NCBI GenBank assembly: GCA_964019135.1
Contig: OZ025260.1
Location: 27,584,254-27,648,253, forward strand
Source: Arenicola marina
Lineage: Eukaryota; Annelida; Polychaeta; Arenicolidae
DNA length: 64,000 nucleotides
Direction of reading: 5' to 3'
Shown in pieces: positions 10,704 through 22,733 of this stretch (its first letter is position 1; each line of letters opens with the position of its first letter). A program made the position numbers and the translations under genes. The notes below the pieces were generated by a model that did no database searches, was not told the origin of the DNA, and saw nothing but the letters and a program-made list of their open reading frames with translations.

Positions 10704-11441
10704 TTAAAAAATCACTGTTACCCATCGACAAAAATTATTGCCAAAGCCAAACAGCTCAAAGCATTCCAACATATATTCTTTTGAGATAGAATCGAACGCC
10801 TTTTTATAATCTAGAGATAATATGGCACCAGGGACATTAAACTTATTCGTATAGTCGATTATATCATCAATGGTTCGTAATGTTGTAGCAGCACTTCGGC
10901 CTTTGATGTAACCGCTTTGATCCTCGTTAACCAATTGAGTTATAACGCCCTTTAATCTCGTTGCCAGACATTTTGCTAGTATTTTATAATCCACGTTTGT
11001 TAGACTAATAGGTCTCCAGTTTCCTAGATCATTCCGCTCTCCTTTACCTTTATACAGTAATGTCAATATGCCTTTTCGTTGTGAATGAGACAGGCGTCCA
11101 GATATAAAGGCGGCTTTAAACGAATTACAAACCATAGTCCTAATTTCTGGCCAAAAATGTCTGTACCATTCGGCGGTTAAGCCATCCGAGCCAGGACTCG
11201 AGTCACTTTTTAGTTCTTTGAGAGCAACGTTCAGTTCCTGTTCTGTAATATCACCTTCCAGGCTATGCTGTTCTTCATCGGATAGTGTTGGTAGATTTAC
11301 ATTGCACAAGAATTTTTTTAGTTCAGCTCTATTGAGATCAACTCGTTTCTTATACAATTCCTTGTAAAAGGATACCTGACATTCCCGTATGCTGTCTTGG
11401 TCATACACAAGGGTACCATCATACATTTGTATTTCCGACAT
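10704..11441 (-). pseudogene. LINE reverse transcriptase, N-terminal palm and fingers
   Basis: The 245-residue piece shows RT signature blocks in order: SSPGSDGLTAEWYRHFW, NWRPISLTNVDYKILAKCLA, EDQSGYIKGRSA and LSLDYKKAFDS, the last carrying the first catalytic aspartate region. These blocks are characteristic of L1/Tx1-clade reverse transcriptases. It ends shortly after FELFGFG, where the frame is lost. The next catalytic block, FADD, is readable on the minus strand at 10494-10505 in another piece. The protein would act in target-primed reverse transcription; this copy cannot be made whole from one frame. Confidence 0.88.
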
Positions 11442-11495
11442 AATTTTTTGTCGCGCCCTGGCTTTTTCAAGGTTTATAAAGATCTATTGGTTATA

Positions 11496-11944
11496 AGTCA
11501 TCCTGAATATACAACCAGCCGTCTTGGCTGGCCGAGAGGCGATAGGCGATGTTGTTATGCTTGGCCCCGGCCCTTTTGGGGGCAAGCAGCTGTTGGTAAA
11601 TCAGGTCTCGGCGGGGACCACAGCGGCAAAGGCACTACACCAGTCCCTTTCTGGGTGATCACCTCCCTTTTTATTACTTCTGGTTGAGCTAATTTCTCGT
11701 CTTTCTCTTTTTCTTGCGGGGAGTGAGTCAGAATGTCCTGGACCGATAGCGCAGGAACCCCTGGAGCAGGAAGGTGGTCTCTTTGTCGCCCGTTGTTAAC
11801 CGAGAGTGCGTCGTTTGTTACACGGGTGCTGATTGGATGTGGCTGTCCAATCCCTGGCGGCTTGTGCCCTCTCCCCATACTCTCGGCGACCTTCCGGCAT
11901 CTCAGCTGGCAATTGACGGGTGAACTTGATGGGGTCCTTGCCTG
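11496..11944. other. Short spacer with SINE-core fragment
   Basis: Immediately beyond the LINE, 11492-11522 resembles the SINE core block CCTGAATATACCAACAACCA found at 22534 and 34353. The LINE may therefore have landed in an older SINE. The rest holds no supported gene. Confidence 0.4.
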
Positions 11945-13852
11945 GGGCTAAGAAGGGGCTGTAAGGGGCTGTGTGGGGCTGTGAAGGGGCTGTGTCGGGC
12001 TGGATCGGGCTGTGTGGGGGGTGTGGCGGGTGTGGGGCTGTGAAGGGGCCGTGAAGGGGCTGTGAAGGGGCTGTGTGGAGGGTGTCGGGCTGTGTGGCGG
12101 TGTGGCGGGTGTTGGGCTGTGTGGGGGGTGTGGGGCTGTGTGTGGGGTGTGGGGATGTGTGGGGGATGTGGGGATGTGTGGGGCATTGAGGGGCACTGAG
12201 GGGCATTGAGGGGGCGTGAGGGACTGTGAGGGGCCGTGAGGGGCAGTGAGGGGCTGTGGGGGGCCATGAGGGGCAGTAGGGGGCAGTGAGGGGCAGTGAG
12301 GGGCATTGATGGGCAGTGAGGGGCTGTGAGGGGCAGTGGGGGGCAGTGAGGGGCAGTGGGGGACCATGAGGGGCAGTAGGGGGCAGTGAGGGGCAGTGAG
12401 GGGCATTGATGGACAGTGAGGGGCTGTGAGGGGCCGTGAAGGGCAGTGGAGGGCAGTGAGGGGCAGTGAAGGACAGTGAGGGGCTGTGAGGGGCCGTAAA
12501 GGGCAGTGGGGGCTGTGAGGGGCAGTGAGGAGCTGTGAGGGGCCGTGAGGGGCAGTGAAGGGCAGTGGGGAGCAGTGGGGGGCCGTGAGGGGCCGTGAGG
12601 GGCTATGAGGGACTGTGAGGGGCATTAAGGGGCAGTGAGGGGCTGTGATGGCCCGTGAAGGGCAGTGGGGGGCTGTGAGGGGCAGTGAAGGGCAGTGAGG
12701 GGCAGTGTGGGGCAGTGAGGGGCAGTGGGGCTGTGAGGGGCTGTGTGGGGCCGTGAGGGGCCGTGAGGGGCCGTGAGGGGCTGTGTTGGGCAGTGAGGGG
12801 CAGTGGGGCTCTGAGGGGCCGTGAGGGGCCGTGAGGGGCCGTGAGGGGCCGTGAGGGGCAGTGAGGAGCCGTGAGGGGCTGTGAGGGGCAGTGGGGGGGG
12901 CAGTGAGGGGCAGTGAAGGGCAGTGAGGGGCTGTGAGGGGCCGTAAAGGGCAGTGGGGGCTGTGAGGGGCCGTGAGGGGCAGTGAGAGGCAGTGAGGAGC
13001 TGTGAGGGGCCGTGAGGGGCAGTGAAGGGCAGTGGGGAGCAGTGGGGGGCCGTGAGGGGCCGTGAGGGGCCATGAGGGGCTGTGAGGGGCATTAAGGGGC
13101 AGTGAGGGGCTGCGATGGCCCGTGAAGGGCAGTGGGGGGCTGTGAGGGGCAGTGAAGGGCAGTGAGGGGCAGTGTGGGGCAGTGAGGGGCAGTGGGGCTG
13201 TGAGGGGCTGTGTGGGGCCGTGAGGGGCCGTGAGGGGCCGTGAGGGGCCGTGAGGGGCAGTGAAGGGCAGTGGGGAGCAGTGGGGGGCCGTGAGGGGCCG
13301 TGAGGGGCTATGAGGGGCTGTGAGGGGCATTAAGGGGCAGTGAGGGGCTGTGATAGCCCGTGAAGGGCAGTGGGGGGCTGTGAGGGGCAGTGAAGGGCAG
13401 TGAGGGGCAGTGTGGGGCAGTGAGGGGCAGTGGGGCTGTGAGGGGCTGTGTGGGGCCGTGAGGGGCCGTGAGGGGCCGTGAGGGGCTGTGTTGGGCAGTG
13501 AGGGGCAGTGGGGCCGTGAGGGGCCGTGAGGGGCCGTGAGGGGCCGTGAGGGGCCGTGAGGGGCTGTGAGGGGCAGTGAGGGGCAGTGGGGGGCCGGGTG
13601 GGGCTGTGTGCGGCCGTGAGGGGCAGTGGGGCTGTGAGGGGCCGTGAGGGGCAGTGGGGGGCCGGGTGGGGCTGTGTGCGGCCGTGAGGGGCAGTGGGGC
13701 TGTGAGGGGCCGTGAGGGGCAGTGGGGGGCCGGGTGGGGCTGTGTGCGGCCGTGAGGGGCAGTGGGGCTGTGAGGGGCCGTGAGGGGCAGTGTGGGGCAG
13801 TGAGGGTCTGTGAGGGGCTGTGAGGGGCATTGAGGGGCAGTGAGAGGCTGTG
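11945..13852. repeat. Minisatellite, 10-bp unit (GTGAGGGGCM)
   Basis: About 1.9 kb of near-perfect 10-bp repeats, mainly GTGAGGGGCC, GTGAGGGGCA and GTGAGGGGCT. The proximal part (to about 12180) is more variable, with GTGTGGGGG and GTGTCGGGC forms. Longer duplicated blocks of about 310-630 bp recur, for example around 12610, 13080 and 13320. The minus strand reads as Pro/Ser/His-rich peptide in several frames, which is a composition effect. Runs of four G every 10 bases on the plus strand make it G-quadruplex-prone. Confidence 0.95.
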
Positions 13853-13935
13853 ATGGGATCTTTATCCTGCGACCACCCAGACATGGCCACAACATGGCTC
13901 GAACCATCGACCCACGTGCCGTTAGGCTCTCAGGT
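13853..13935 (-). mobile_element. SINE fragment between two minisatellites
   Basis: On the minus strand this reads ACCTGAGAGCCTAACGGCAC, a B box (GGTTCGAGCC with one change), GCCATGTCTG and CAGGATAAAGATCCCA. This is the B-box half of the family at 8309, 22302 and 34118. It is bounded on the left by the 10-bp array and on the right by the 41-bp array. Confidence 0.8.
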
Positions 13936-13939
13936 GGTG

Positions 13940-16900
13940 AGGGACTATGGGTGGGCCGGTAGCTTGCTGCGAAGGGCCGTGAGGTGCTATGAAGGGACTG
14001 TGGCTTGTTGCGTAGGGCCGTGAGATGCTATGAAGGGACTGTGGCTTGTTGCGTGGGGCCGTGAGATGCTATGAAGGGACTGTGGCTTGTTGCGTGGGGC
14101 CGTGAGATGCTATGAAGGGACTGTGGCTTGTTGCGTGGGGCCGTGAGATGCTATGAAGGGACTGTGGCTTGTTGCGTGGGACCGTGAGGTGCTATGAAGG
14201 GACTGTGGCTTGTTGCGTGGGGCCGTGACATGCTATGAAGGGACTGTGGCTTGTTGCGTGGGGCCGTGAGATGCTGTGAAGGGACTGTGGCTTGTTGCGT
14301 GGGGCCGTGAGATGCTATGAAGGGACTGTGGCTTGTTGCGTGGGGCCGTGAGATGCTATGAAGGGACTGTGGCTTGTTGCGTGGGGCCGTGAGATGCTAT
14401 GAAGGGACCGTGGCTTGTTGCGTGGGGCCGTGAGATGCTATGAAGGGACTGTGGCTTGTTGCGTGGGGCCGTGAGATGCTATGAAGGGACTGTGGCTTGT
14501 TGCGTGGGGCCGTGAGATGCTATGAAGGGACCGTGGCTTGTTGCGTGGGGCCGTGAGATGCTATGAAGGGACCGTGGCTTGTTGCGTGGGACCGTGAGAT
14601 GCTATGAAGGGACTGTGGCTTGTTGCGTGGGACCGTGAGATGCTATGAAGGGACTGTGGCTTGTTGCGTGGGGCCGTGAGATGCTATGAAGGGACTGTGG
14701 CTTGTTGCGTGGGGCCGTGAGATGCTATAAAGGGACCGTGGCTTGTGGCGTGGGGCCGTGAGATGCTATGAAGGGACTGTGGCTTGTTGCGTGGGGCCGT
14801 GAGGTGCTATGAAGGGACTGTGGCTTGTTGCGTGGGGCCGTGAGATGCTATGAAGGGACTGTGGCTCGTTGCGTGGGGCCGTGAGATGCTATGAAGGGAC
14901 TGTGGCTTGTTGCGTGGGACCGTGAGATGCTATGAAGGGACTGTGGCTTGTTGCGTGGGGCCGTGAGATGCTATGAAGGGACTGTGGCTTGTTGCGTGGG
15001 GCCGTGAGATGCTATAAAGGGACCGTGGCTTGTTGCGTGGGGCCGTGAGATGCTATGAAGGGACTGTGGCTTGTTGCGTGGGGCCGTGAGGTGCTATGAA
15101 GGGACTGTGGCTTGTTGCGTGGGGCCGTGAGATGCTATGAAGGGACTGTGACTCGTTGCGTGGGGCCGTGAGATGCTATGAAGGGACTGTGGCTTGTTGC
15201 GTGGGGCCGTGAGATGCTATGAAGGGACTGTGGCTTGTTGCGTGGGACCGTGAGATGCTATGAAGGGACTGTGGCTTGTTGCGTGGGGCCGTGAGGTGCT
15301 ATGAAGGGACTGTGGCTCGTTGCGTGGGGCCGTGAGATGCTATGAAGGGACTGTGGCTTGTTGCGTGGGGCCGTGAGATGCTATGAAGGGACTGTGGCTT
15401 GTTGCGTGGGGCCGTGAGATGCTATGAAGGGACTGTGGCTTGTTGCGTGGGGCCGTGAGGTGCTATGAAGGGACTGTGGCTTGTTGCGTAGGGCCGTGAG
15501 ATGCTATGAAGGGACTGTGGCTTGTTGCGTGGGGCCGTGAGATGCTATGAAGGGACTGTGGCTTGTTGCGTGGGGCCGTGAGGTGCTATGAAGGGACTGT
15601 GGCTTGTTGCGTGGGACCGTGAGATGCTATGAAGGGACTGTGGCTTGTTGCGTGGGGCCGTGAGATGCTATGAAGGGACTGCGGCTTGTTGCGTGGGGCC
15701 GTGAGATGCTATGAAGGGACCGTGGCTTGTTGCGTGGGGCCGTGAGATGCTATGAAGGGACTGTGGCTTGTTGCGTGGGGCCGTGAGATGCTATGAAGGG
15801 ACTGTGGCTTGTTGCGTGGGGCCGTGAGATGCTATGAAGAGACTGTGGCTTGTTGCGTGGGGCCGTGAGGGGGGCGTGAGATGCTATGAAGGGACTGTGG
15901 CTTGTTGCGTGGGGCCGTGACGGGGGCCGTGAGATGCTATGAAGGGACTGTGGCTTGTTGCGTGGGGCCGTGAGATGCTATGAAGGGACTGTGGCTTGTT
16001 GCGTGGGGCCGTGAGATGCTATGAAGGGACTGTGGCTTGTTGCGTGGGGCCGTGAGATGCTATGAAGGGACTGTGGCTTGTTGCGTGGGGCCGTGAGATG
16101 CTATGAAGGGACTGTGGCTTGTTGCGTGGGGCCGTGAGATGCTATGAAGGGACTGTGGCCTGTTGCGTGGGGCCGTGAGATGCTATGAAGGGACTGTGGC
16201 TTGTTGCGTGGGGCCGTGAGATGCTATGAAGGGACTGTGGCTTGTTGCGTGGGGCCGTGAGGGGGGCGTGAGGTGCTATGAAGGGACTGTGGCTCGTTGC
16301 GTGGGGCCGTGAGATGCTATGAAGGGACTGTGGCTTGTTGCGTGGGGCCGTGAGATGCTATGAAGGGACTGTGGCTTGTTGCGTGGGGCCGTGAGATGCT
16401 ATAAAGGGACTGTGGCTTGTTGCGTGGGGCCGTGAGATGCTATGAAGGGACTGCGGCTTGTTGCGTGGGGCCGTGAGATGCTATGAAGGGACTGTGGCTT
16501 GTTGCGTGGGGCCGTGAGGGGGCCGTGAGATGCTATGAAGGGACTGTGGCTTGTTGCGTGGGGCCGTGAGATGCTATAAAGGGACTGTGGCTTGTTGCGT
16601 GGGGCCGTGAGGTGCTATGAAGGGACCGTGGCTTGTTGCGTGGGGCCGTGAGATGCTATGAAGGGACTGTGGCTTGTTGCGTGGGGCCGTGAGATGCTAT
16701 GAAGGGACTGTGGCTTGTTGCGTGGGGCCGTGAGGGGGCCGTGAGATGCTATGAAGGGACTGTGGCTTGTTGCGTGGGGCCGTGAGGTGCTATGAAGGGA
16801 CTGTGGCTTGTTGCGTGGGGCCGTGAGATGCTATGAAGGGACTGTGGCTTGTTGCGTGGGGCCGTGAGATGCTATGAAGGGACCGTGGCGTGTTGCGTGG

Positions 16901-18765
16901 GGCCGTGAGATGCTATGAAGGGACTGTGGCTTGTTGCGTGGGGCCGTGAGGGGGGCGTGAGGTGCTATGAAGGGACCGTGGCTTGTTGCGTGGGGCCGTG
17001 AGGGGGGCGTGAGATGCTATGAAGGGACCGTGGCTTGTTGCGTGGGGCCGTGAGGGGGGCGTGAGATGCTATGAAGGGACCGTGGCTTGTTGCGTGGGGC
17101 CGTGAGGGGGGCGTGAGATGCTATGAAGGGACTGTGGCTTGTTGCGTGGGGCCGTGAGATGCTATGAAGGGACCGTGGCTTGTTGCGTGGGGCCGTGAGA
17201 TGCTATGAAGGGACCGTGGCTTGTTGCGTGGGGCCGTGAGATGCTATGAAGGGACTGTGGCTTGTTGCGTGGGGCCGTGAGATGCTATGAAGGGACCGTG
17301 GCTTGTTGCGTGGGGCCGTGAGATGCTATGAAGGGACCGTGGCTTGTTGCGTGGGGCCGTGAGATGCTATAAAGGGACTGTGGCTTGTTGCGTGGGGCCG
17401 TGAGATGCTATGAAGGGACTGTGGCTTGTTGCGTGGGACCGTGAGATGCTATGAAGGGACTGTGGCTTGTTGCGTGGGGCCGTGAGATGCTATGAAGGGA
17501 CTGTGGCTTGTTGCGTGGGGCCGTGAGATGCTATGAAGGGACTGTGGCTTGTTGCGTGGGGCCGTGAGATGCTATGAAGGGACTGTGGCTTGTTGCGTGG
17601 GGCCGTGAGATGCTATGAAGGGACTGTGGCTTGTTGCGTGGGGCCGTGAGATGCTATGAAGGGACTGTGGCTCGTTGCGTGGGGCCGTCAGATGCTATGA
17701 AGGGACTGTGGCTCGTTGCGTGGGGCCGTGAGGGGGGCGTGAGATGCTATGAAGGGACCGTGGCTTGTTGCGTGGGGCCGTGAGGGGGGCGTGAGATGCT
17801 ATGAAGGGACCGTGGCTTGTTGCGTGGGGCCGTGAAGGGGGCGTGAGGTGCTATGAAGGGACTGTGGCTTGTTGCGTGGGGCCGTGAGGGGGGCGTGAGA
17901 TGCTATGAAGGGACCGTGGCTTGTTGCGTGGGGCCGTGAGGGGGGCGTGAGATGCTATGAAGGGACCGTGGCTTGTTGCGTGGGGCCGTGAGGGGGGCGT
18001 GAGATGCTATGAAGGGACTGTGGCTTGTTGCGTGGGGCCGTGAGGGGGGCGTGAGATGCTATGAAGGGACCGTGGCTTGTTGCGTGGGGCCGTGAGGGGG
18101 CCGTGAGATGCTATGAAGGGACTGTGGCTTGTTGCGTGGGGCCGTGAGATGCTATAAAGGGACTGTGGCTTGTTGCGTGGGGCCGTGAGGTGCTATGAAG
18201 GGACCGTGGCTTGTTGCGTGGGGCCGTGAGATGCTATGAAGGGACTGTGGCTCGTTGCGTGGGGCCGTCAGATGCTATGAAGGGACTGTGGCTCGTTGCG
18301 TGGGGCCGTGAGGGGGGCGTGAGATGCTATGAAGGGACCGTGGCTTGTTGCGTGGGGCCGTGAGGGGGGCGTGAGATGCTATGAAGGGACCGTGGCTTGT
18401 TGCGTGGGGCCGTGAAGGGGGCGTGAGGTGCTATGAAGGGACTGTGGCTTGTTGCGTGGGGCCGTGAGGGGGGCGTGAGATGCTATGAAGGGACCGTGGC
18501 TTGTTGCGTGGGGCCGTGAGGGGGGCGTGAGATGCTATGAAGGGACCGTGGCTTGTTGCGTGGGGCCGTGAGGGGGGCGTGAGATGCTATGAAGGGACTG
18601 TGGCTTGTTGCGTGGGGCCGTGAGGGGGGCGTGAGATGCTATGAAGGGACCGTGGCTTGTTGCGTGGGGCCGTGAGGGGGCCGTGAGGTGCAATAAAGGG
18701 ACTGTGGCTTGTTGCACGGGGCCGTGAGATGCTATAAAGGGACTATGGCTTGTTGCGGGGTAGCG
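13940..18765. repeat. Minisatellite, 41-bp unit
   Basis: About 4.8 kb, roughly 115 copies, of a 41-bp unit containing GTGGCTTGTTGCGTGGGG and CCGTGAGATGCTATGAAGGG. Variant units carry an extra GGGGGGCGTGAG or GGGGGCCGTGAG block of about 11 bp; they are common from 15860 on and dominate 16930-18680. A block at about 17690-17990 is repeated at 18265-18600. The units share GGGGCCGTGAG with the adjacent 10-bp array, so the two arrays may have a common origin. No conserved reading frame. Confidence 0.96.
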
Positions 18766-19499
18766 TGTTGCTGTGAGCGATATATGGTGCAAGCTGCTCC
18801 CGGAAGGGTCGTCTGTGCGCATCAGTTGTCAGTTCTCACTTCATTATCCATGTCCTGGTGCTTTCCTGTGCGTCGAAAGAGCTTATGACTGTTTCCCGTA
18901 ACCGTGGGAACACCAAAAAATGCCTTTCCATAATGCAGCACATTTGGGCTGATAGCCACCAGGGACAGGGTTGTTAAGGTAATCAGGTGGGGCAAACCGC
19001 TCGGGTATGCGGCAGCCTGAGGGATGTGGGAGCCAGGTGGGGAAAGGGGAGGTTGGGGTGGTGGTGGTGGTGGGGGGGGGGGGGGGTAATGACGCCAAAC
19101 GAGTGGTCTATTCTTCGGCAGTCTCTCATCTATACTGTGATCGCTGAAAACCTCATGTGAACTTACGGTACGGAGGCTTCGCATCAGAGTGACCCCACCC
19201 CACCCCTTGACGGGGGGGGGTGAGGGTATAATGGGGAAGGTCTTTACGTTGGGGAGAGGCCGTGAGGGGTGGGGTAAGGCTGAAGATACGGAGAGGGGGG
19301 GAGGGGTGATTAAGGTGATGGGTGGAGTCTAAAGATGGGAGAGAGGGCAAGGATGATCGGGATAGAATTAACATGGAGGAGAAGCTGAGGGTGATGGGGA
19401 GAGAGCGTGACGCTCTCTGCTCATTCGAAGTCCCCCCCCACCCCCACCACACATGCCTCTTGATTAGACCAGTCCTGCCCCTGCCGACTGCCGTGTTAG
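18766..19499. other. Spacer between the 41-bp and 31-bp arrays
   Basis: The spacer includes a G run near 19068-19086 and purine-rich stretches near 19200-19310. No gene, SINE or RNA was recognised. Frames of 70-120 codons on the minus strand are proline-rich products of the low-complexity DNA. Confidence 0.45.
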
Positions 19500-21296
19500 G
19501 GTCAAGGACATTGGGTGTGGCATCCCGGGAGGCAAGGACATCGCACGTAGGACCCCCAGGGGTCAAGGACATCGCACGTAGGACCCCCGGGGGCCAAGGA
19601 CATCGCACGTAGCACCCCCCGGGGCCAAGCACATCGCACGTAGGACCCCCGGGGGCCAAGCACATCGCACGTAGGACCCCCGGGGGCCAAGCACATCGCA
19701 CGTAGGACCCCCGGGGGCCAAGGACATCGCACGTAGGACCCCCGGGGGCCAAGCACATCGCACGTAGGACCCCCGGGGGCCAAGCACATCGCACGTAGGA
19801 CCCCCGGGGGCCAAGGACATCGCACGTAGCACCCCCCGGGGCCAAGCACATCGCACGTAGGACCCCCGGGGGCCAAGCACATCGCACGTAGGACCCCCGG
19901 GGGCCAAGCACATCGCACGTAGGACCCCCGGGGGCCAAGGACATCGCACGTAGGACCCCCGGGGGCCAAGGACATCGCACGTAGGACCCCCGGGGCCAAA
20001 GACATCGCACGTAGCACCCCCGGGGGCCAAGGACATCGCACGTAGCAACCCTGGGGGCCAAGCACATCGCACGTAGCACCCCCGGGGGTCAAGGACATCG
20101 CACGTAGCACCCCCCGGGGCCAAGGACATCGCACGTAGCACCCCCGGGGGCCAAGCACATCGCACGTAGCACCCTCGGGGGTCAAGGACATCGCACGTAG
20201 CACCCCCGGGGGCAAAGCACATCGCACGTAGCACCCCCCGGGGGCCAAGCACATCGCACGTAGGACCCCCGGGGACCAAGCACATCGCACGTAGGACCCC
20301 CCGGGGCCAAAGACATCGCACGTAGCACCCCCGGGGGTCAAGGATATCGCACGTAGGACCCCCGGGGGTCAAGGATATCGCACGTAGGACCCCCGGGGGC
20401 CAAGGACATCGCATGTAGGACCCTCGGGGGCCAAGGACATCGCACGTAGGACCCCCGGGGGCCAAGCACATCGCACGTAGGACCCCCGGGGGCCAAGCAC
20501 ATCGCACGTAGGACCCCCGGGGCCAAAGACATTGCACGTAGGACCCCCGGGGGTCAAGGATATCGCACATAGGACCCCCGGGGGTCAAGGATATCGCACG
20601 TAGGACCCCCGGGGGCCAAGGATATCGCATGTAGGACCCCCGGGGGCCAAGGACATCGCACGTAGGACCCCCGGGGGCCAAGCACATCGCACGTAGGACC
20701 CCCGGGGCCAAGGACATCGCATGTAGGACCCCCGGGGGCCAAGGACATCGCACGTAGGACCCCCGGGGGCCAAGCACATCGCACGTAGGACCCCCGGGGC
20801 CAAAGACATTGCACGTAGGACCCCCGGGGGTCAAGGATATCGCACGTAGGACCCCCGAGGGTCAAGGATATCGCACGTAGGACCCCCGGGGGCCAAGGAT
20901 ATCGCATGTAGGACCCCCGGGGGCCAAGGACATCGCACGTAGGACCCCCGGGGGCCAAGCACATCGCACGTAGGACCCCCGGGGCCAAGGACATCGCATG
21001 TAGGACCCCCGGGGGCCAAGCACATCGCACGTAGGACCCCCGGGGGCCAAGGACATCGCATGTAGGACCCCCGGGGGCCAAAGACATCGCACGTAGGACC
21101 CCCGGGGCCAAGGACATCGCATGTAGGACCCCCGGGGTCAAGGACATCGCACGTAGGACCCCCGGGGGCCAAGGACATCGCACGTAGGACCCCCGGGGGC
21201 CAAGCACATCGCACGTAGCACCCCCGGGGGGCAAGCACATCGCACGTAGCACCCCCGGGGGCAAAGCACATCGCACGTAGGACCCCCGGGGGGTAA
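19500..21296. repeat. Minisatellite, 31-bp unit with CCCCCGGGGG core
   Basis: About 58 copies of a unit containing GGACCCCCGGGGGCCAAG and GACATCGCACGTA. The unit is usually 31 bp, with 30- and 32-bp forms from changes in the C or G run. Variant letters (AGCACC or AGGACC, CAAGCAC or CAAGGAT) are shuffled in blocks, indicating conversion or unequal exchange. Because 31 is not a multiple of 3, each minus-strand frame cycles through all three phases of the unit, yet none contains a stop. Hence long minus frames reading GPRGSYVRCPWPPGVLRAM-like repeats. Confidence 0.96.
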
Positions 21297-22054
21297 ACGA
21301 TCTCCGTTTTAGGTGCCAAGTGCGATGTCCCTATTGGCCGACACGTGACAATGATGATAGACCTAATGGTGGTGATTGATCGTGTGTGTCTGACGCTGAA
21401 TAATAAACAAACTCACGTTCCGCAGACACCACTTTACTGCCGCTCACCCAACAGCCAAGCGGCACAATATGCAATAATTGCACTGTGCAAGAGAAAACAT
21501 GGCATGACGACATTATAGTTTTAAACTCATTACATGACTCAGCTAAATTGATACAATTCCACGACTTAATATCTTGGTACATCATAAATTTTGCCCGTTA
21601 GTCGTCAGTTGTTTCAACGCTTGGCAAACCAAGAGCCGGTCCATCCTTCATCACATGGATACTTTCCTTTATACTATACATCAGAGGCGGATCGAAGCAT
21701 TTGAAAAAGCGAGGGGTCACTGAAAACTGAAAATTGAAAACGACCGTGGGGGGGAAGGGGGGGGGGGTGGGATGGAAAAACGGCATCACAAAGGGCCATT
21801 AAATATATGTCCTCTTAACACCCCCTGTTGGGGCGGATTTAAACCCCCTATCCCCGCTTGGATGCGCAACTGTACATATCGTGCAGGTAACTTGGCCCCA
21901 TCCTATTGATAACTTCGTGCATTTGTAGAGATATTCAGCTTAGTCGTTAAGCATACTGGTTTATCTCTCATTTGCTCTAATGTTGTATAATCAGAACTAA
22001 AATCATTAAAACATATTTATGCGCACGTTTTTGTATCATCTTTTTTCCGTTTTT
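21297..22054. other. Intergenic DNA, no gene recognised
   Basis: Mixed-composition sequence with a G run near 21748-21769. Two short minus frames (84 and 63 codons) carry no recognisable domain. Confidence 0.4.
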
Positions 22055-22245
22055 ATAGTGTTACAACAGTGCCACACAACGGGACACTAATTAACATGAC
22101 AAATGGGCAATGGATGAAATAGCTGATATCAATATTCATTAGAGTTCGAAATCTAACACACTGAGACGTCTGTCGGTATTTGTACATAAATACGAGACAT
22201 CCCGAGATGCAATCGATAATCCAGTTGAATCTGATGTTAATTCTG
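22055..22245 (+). mobile_element. SINE 3' tail without a head
   Basis: The sequence from ATAGTGTTACAACAGTGC to CAATCGATAATCCAGTTGAA parallels the 3' halves of the copies at 22302 and 34118 (ACACAACGGGACA, TACATAAATACGAGACA, CAATCGATAA). The tRNA-like head is missing. It lies just upstream of copy B in the same orientation. Confidence 0.7.
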
Positions 22246-22301
22246 GTCCACACGCTGTAAAGGAGTCATCATGGCCAGTGTCTTCTAGCCTTCTAGGGCC
22301 C

Positions 22302-22733
22302 GGCCCGGTAGCTCAGTGGGTTAGAGCGCTGGCATTAAACGTTCTGGCCACTTGAGAGCCTAACGGCACGTGGATCGGTGGTTCAAGCAATGCTGTGGTC
22401 ATGTTTGTGTGGTTGCAACATACAAATCGCATGTCCCTCTTCGCAAAGAGTAGGGGCTTACCTCCGGGGACATGGCTTCACCCTCTCTTCCTTCTCCCAT
22501 TGACGCGATATGGCCAAAAGTGGCTAAAGCGTTTTGAATATACCAACAACCATTTTACCCATGTTTATAGTGTTGCAAACGTGCAACACAACGGGACAAT
22601 AATTAACTCGCTATCATTAGCCATTGATTTCGAAATGCTGGCTAACACATTGAGACTTTTTTTATACTATTTTACATAAATACGAGACAGCCCAAAATTC
22701 AATCGATAAACCAATTGAAATAATAAGAGCCGA
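22302..22733 (+). mobile_element. tRNA-headed SINE, copy B
   Basis: A good A box, TAGCTCAGTGGGTTAGAGCG, starts at 22309. A decayed B box (GGTTCAAGCA) lies at 22380-22389. The body follows: GAGAGCCTAACGGCACGTGG, TCTTCGCAAAGAGTAGGGGC, CCCATTGACGCGAT, AATATACCAACAACCATTTT, GCAACACAACGGGACAATAA, and a tail ending CAATCGATAAACCAATTGAA. About 430 bp, colinear with copy C. The head identifies a tRNA-derived pol III SINE; the family name is unknown to me. Confidence 0.85.

Larger units (their letters stand above)
8800..11495 (-). mobile_element. 5'-truncated L1/Tx1-type non-LTR retrotransposon (LINE)
   Basis: Read on the minus strand, this is the reverse-transcriptase half and C-terminus of a LINE ORF2, ending in a poly(A) tail seen as a T run at about 8802-8836. 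Coding matches start near 11490 with FINLEKARARQ, a stretch typical of L1/Tx1-clade elements just before the RT domain. The endonuclease domain is absent. The frame is interrupted several times: readable pieces are 10704-11441, 10506-10697, 10043-10405 and 8878-9966. No clear target-site duplication was found by eye. The copy is dead but only moderately decayed. Confidence 0.9.

Noticed and set aside
11796-13907. Proline-rich frames resembling extensin or mucin-like proteins
   Set aside because: Several minus frames over the 10-bp array give the same Pro/Ser/His composition; no signal peptide or conserved flank.
19153-21319. GPRGSYVRCPWPPGVLRAM-like repeat proteins, at first sight collagen-like
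   Set aside because: No Gly-x-y register; explained by the 31-bp repeat passing through three stop-free phases.
22302-22390. A functional tRNA gene
   Set aside because: A box and B box are present but the acceptor and anticodon arms do not pair, and the head is joined to the SINE body also seen at 34118.
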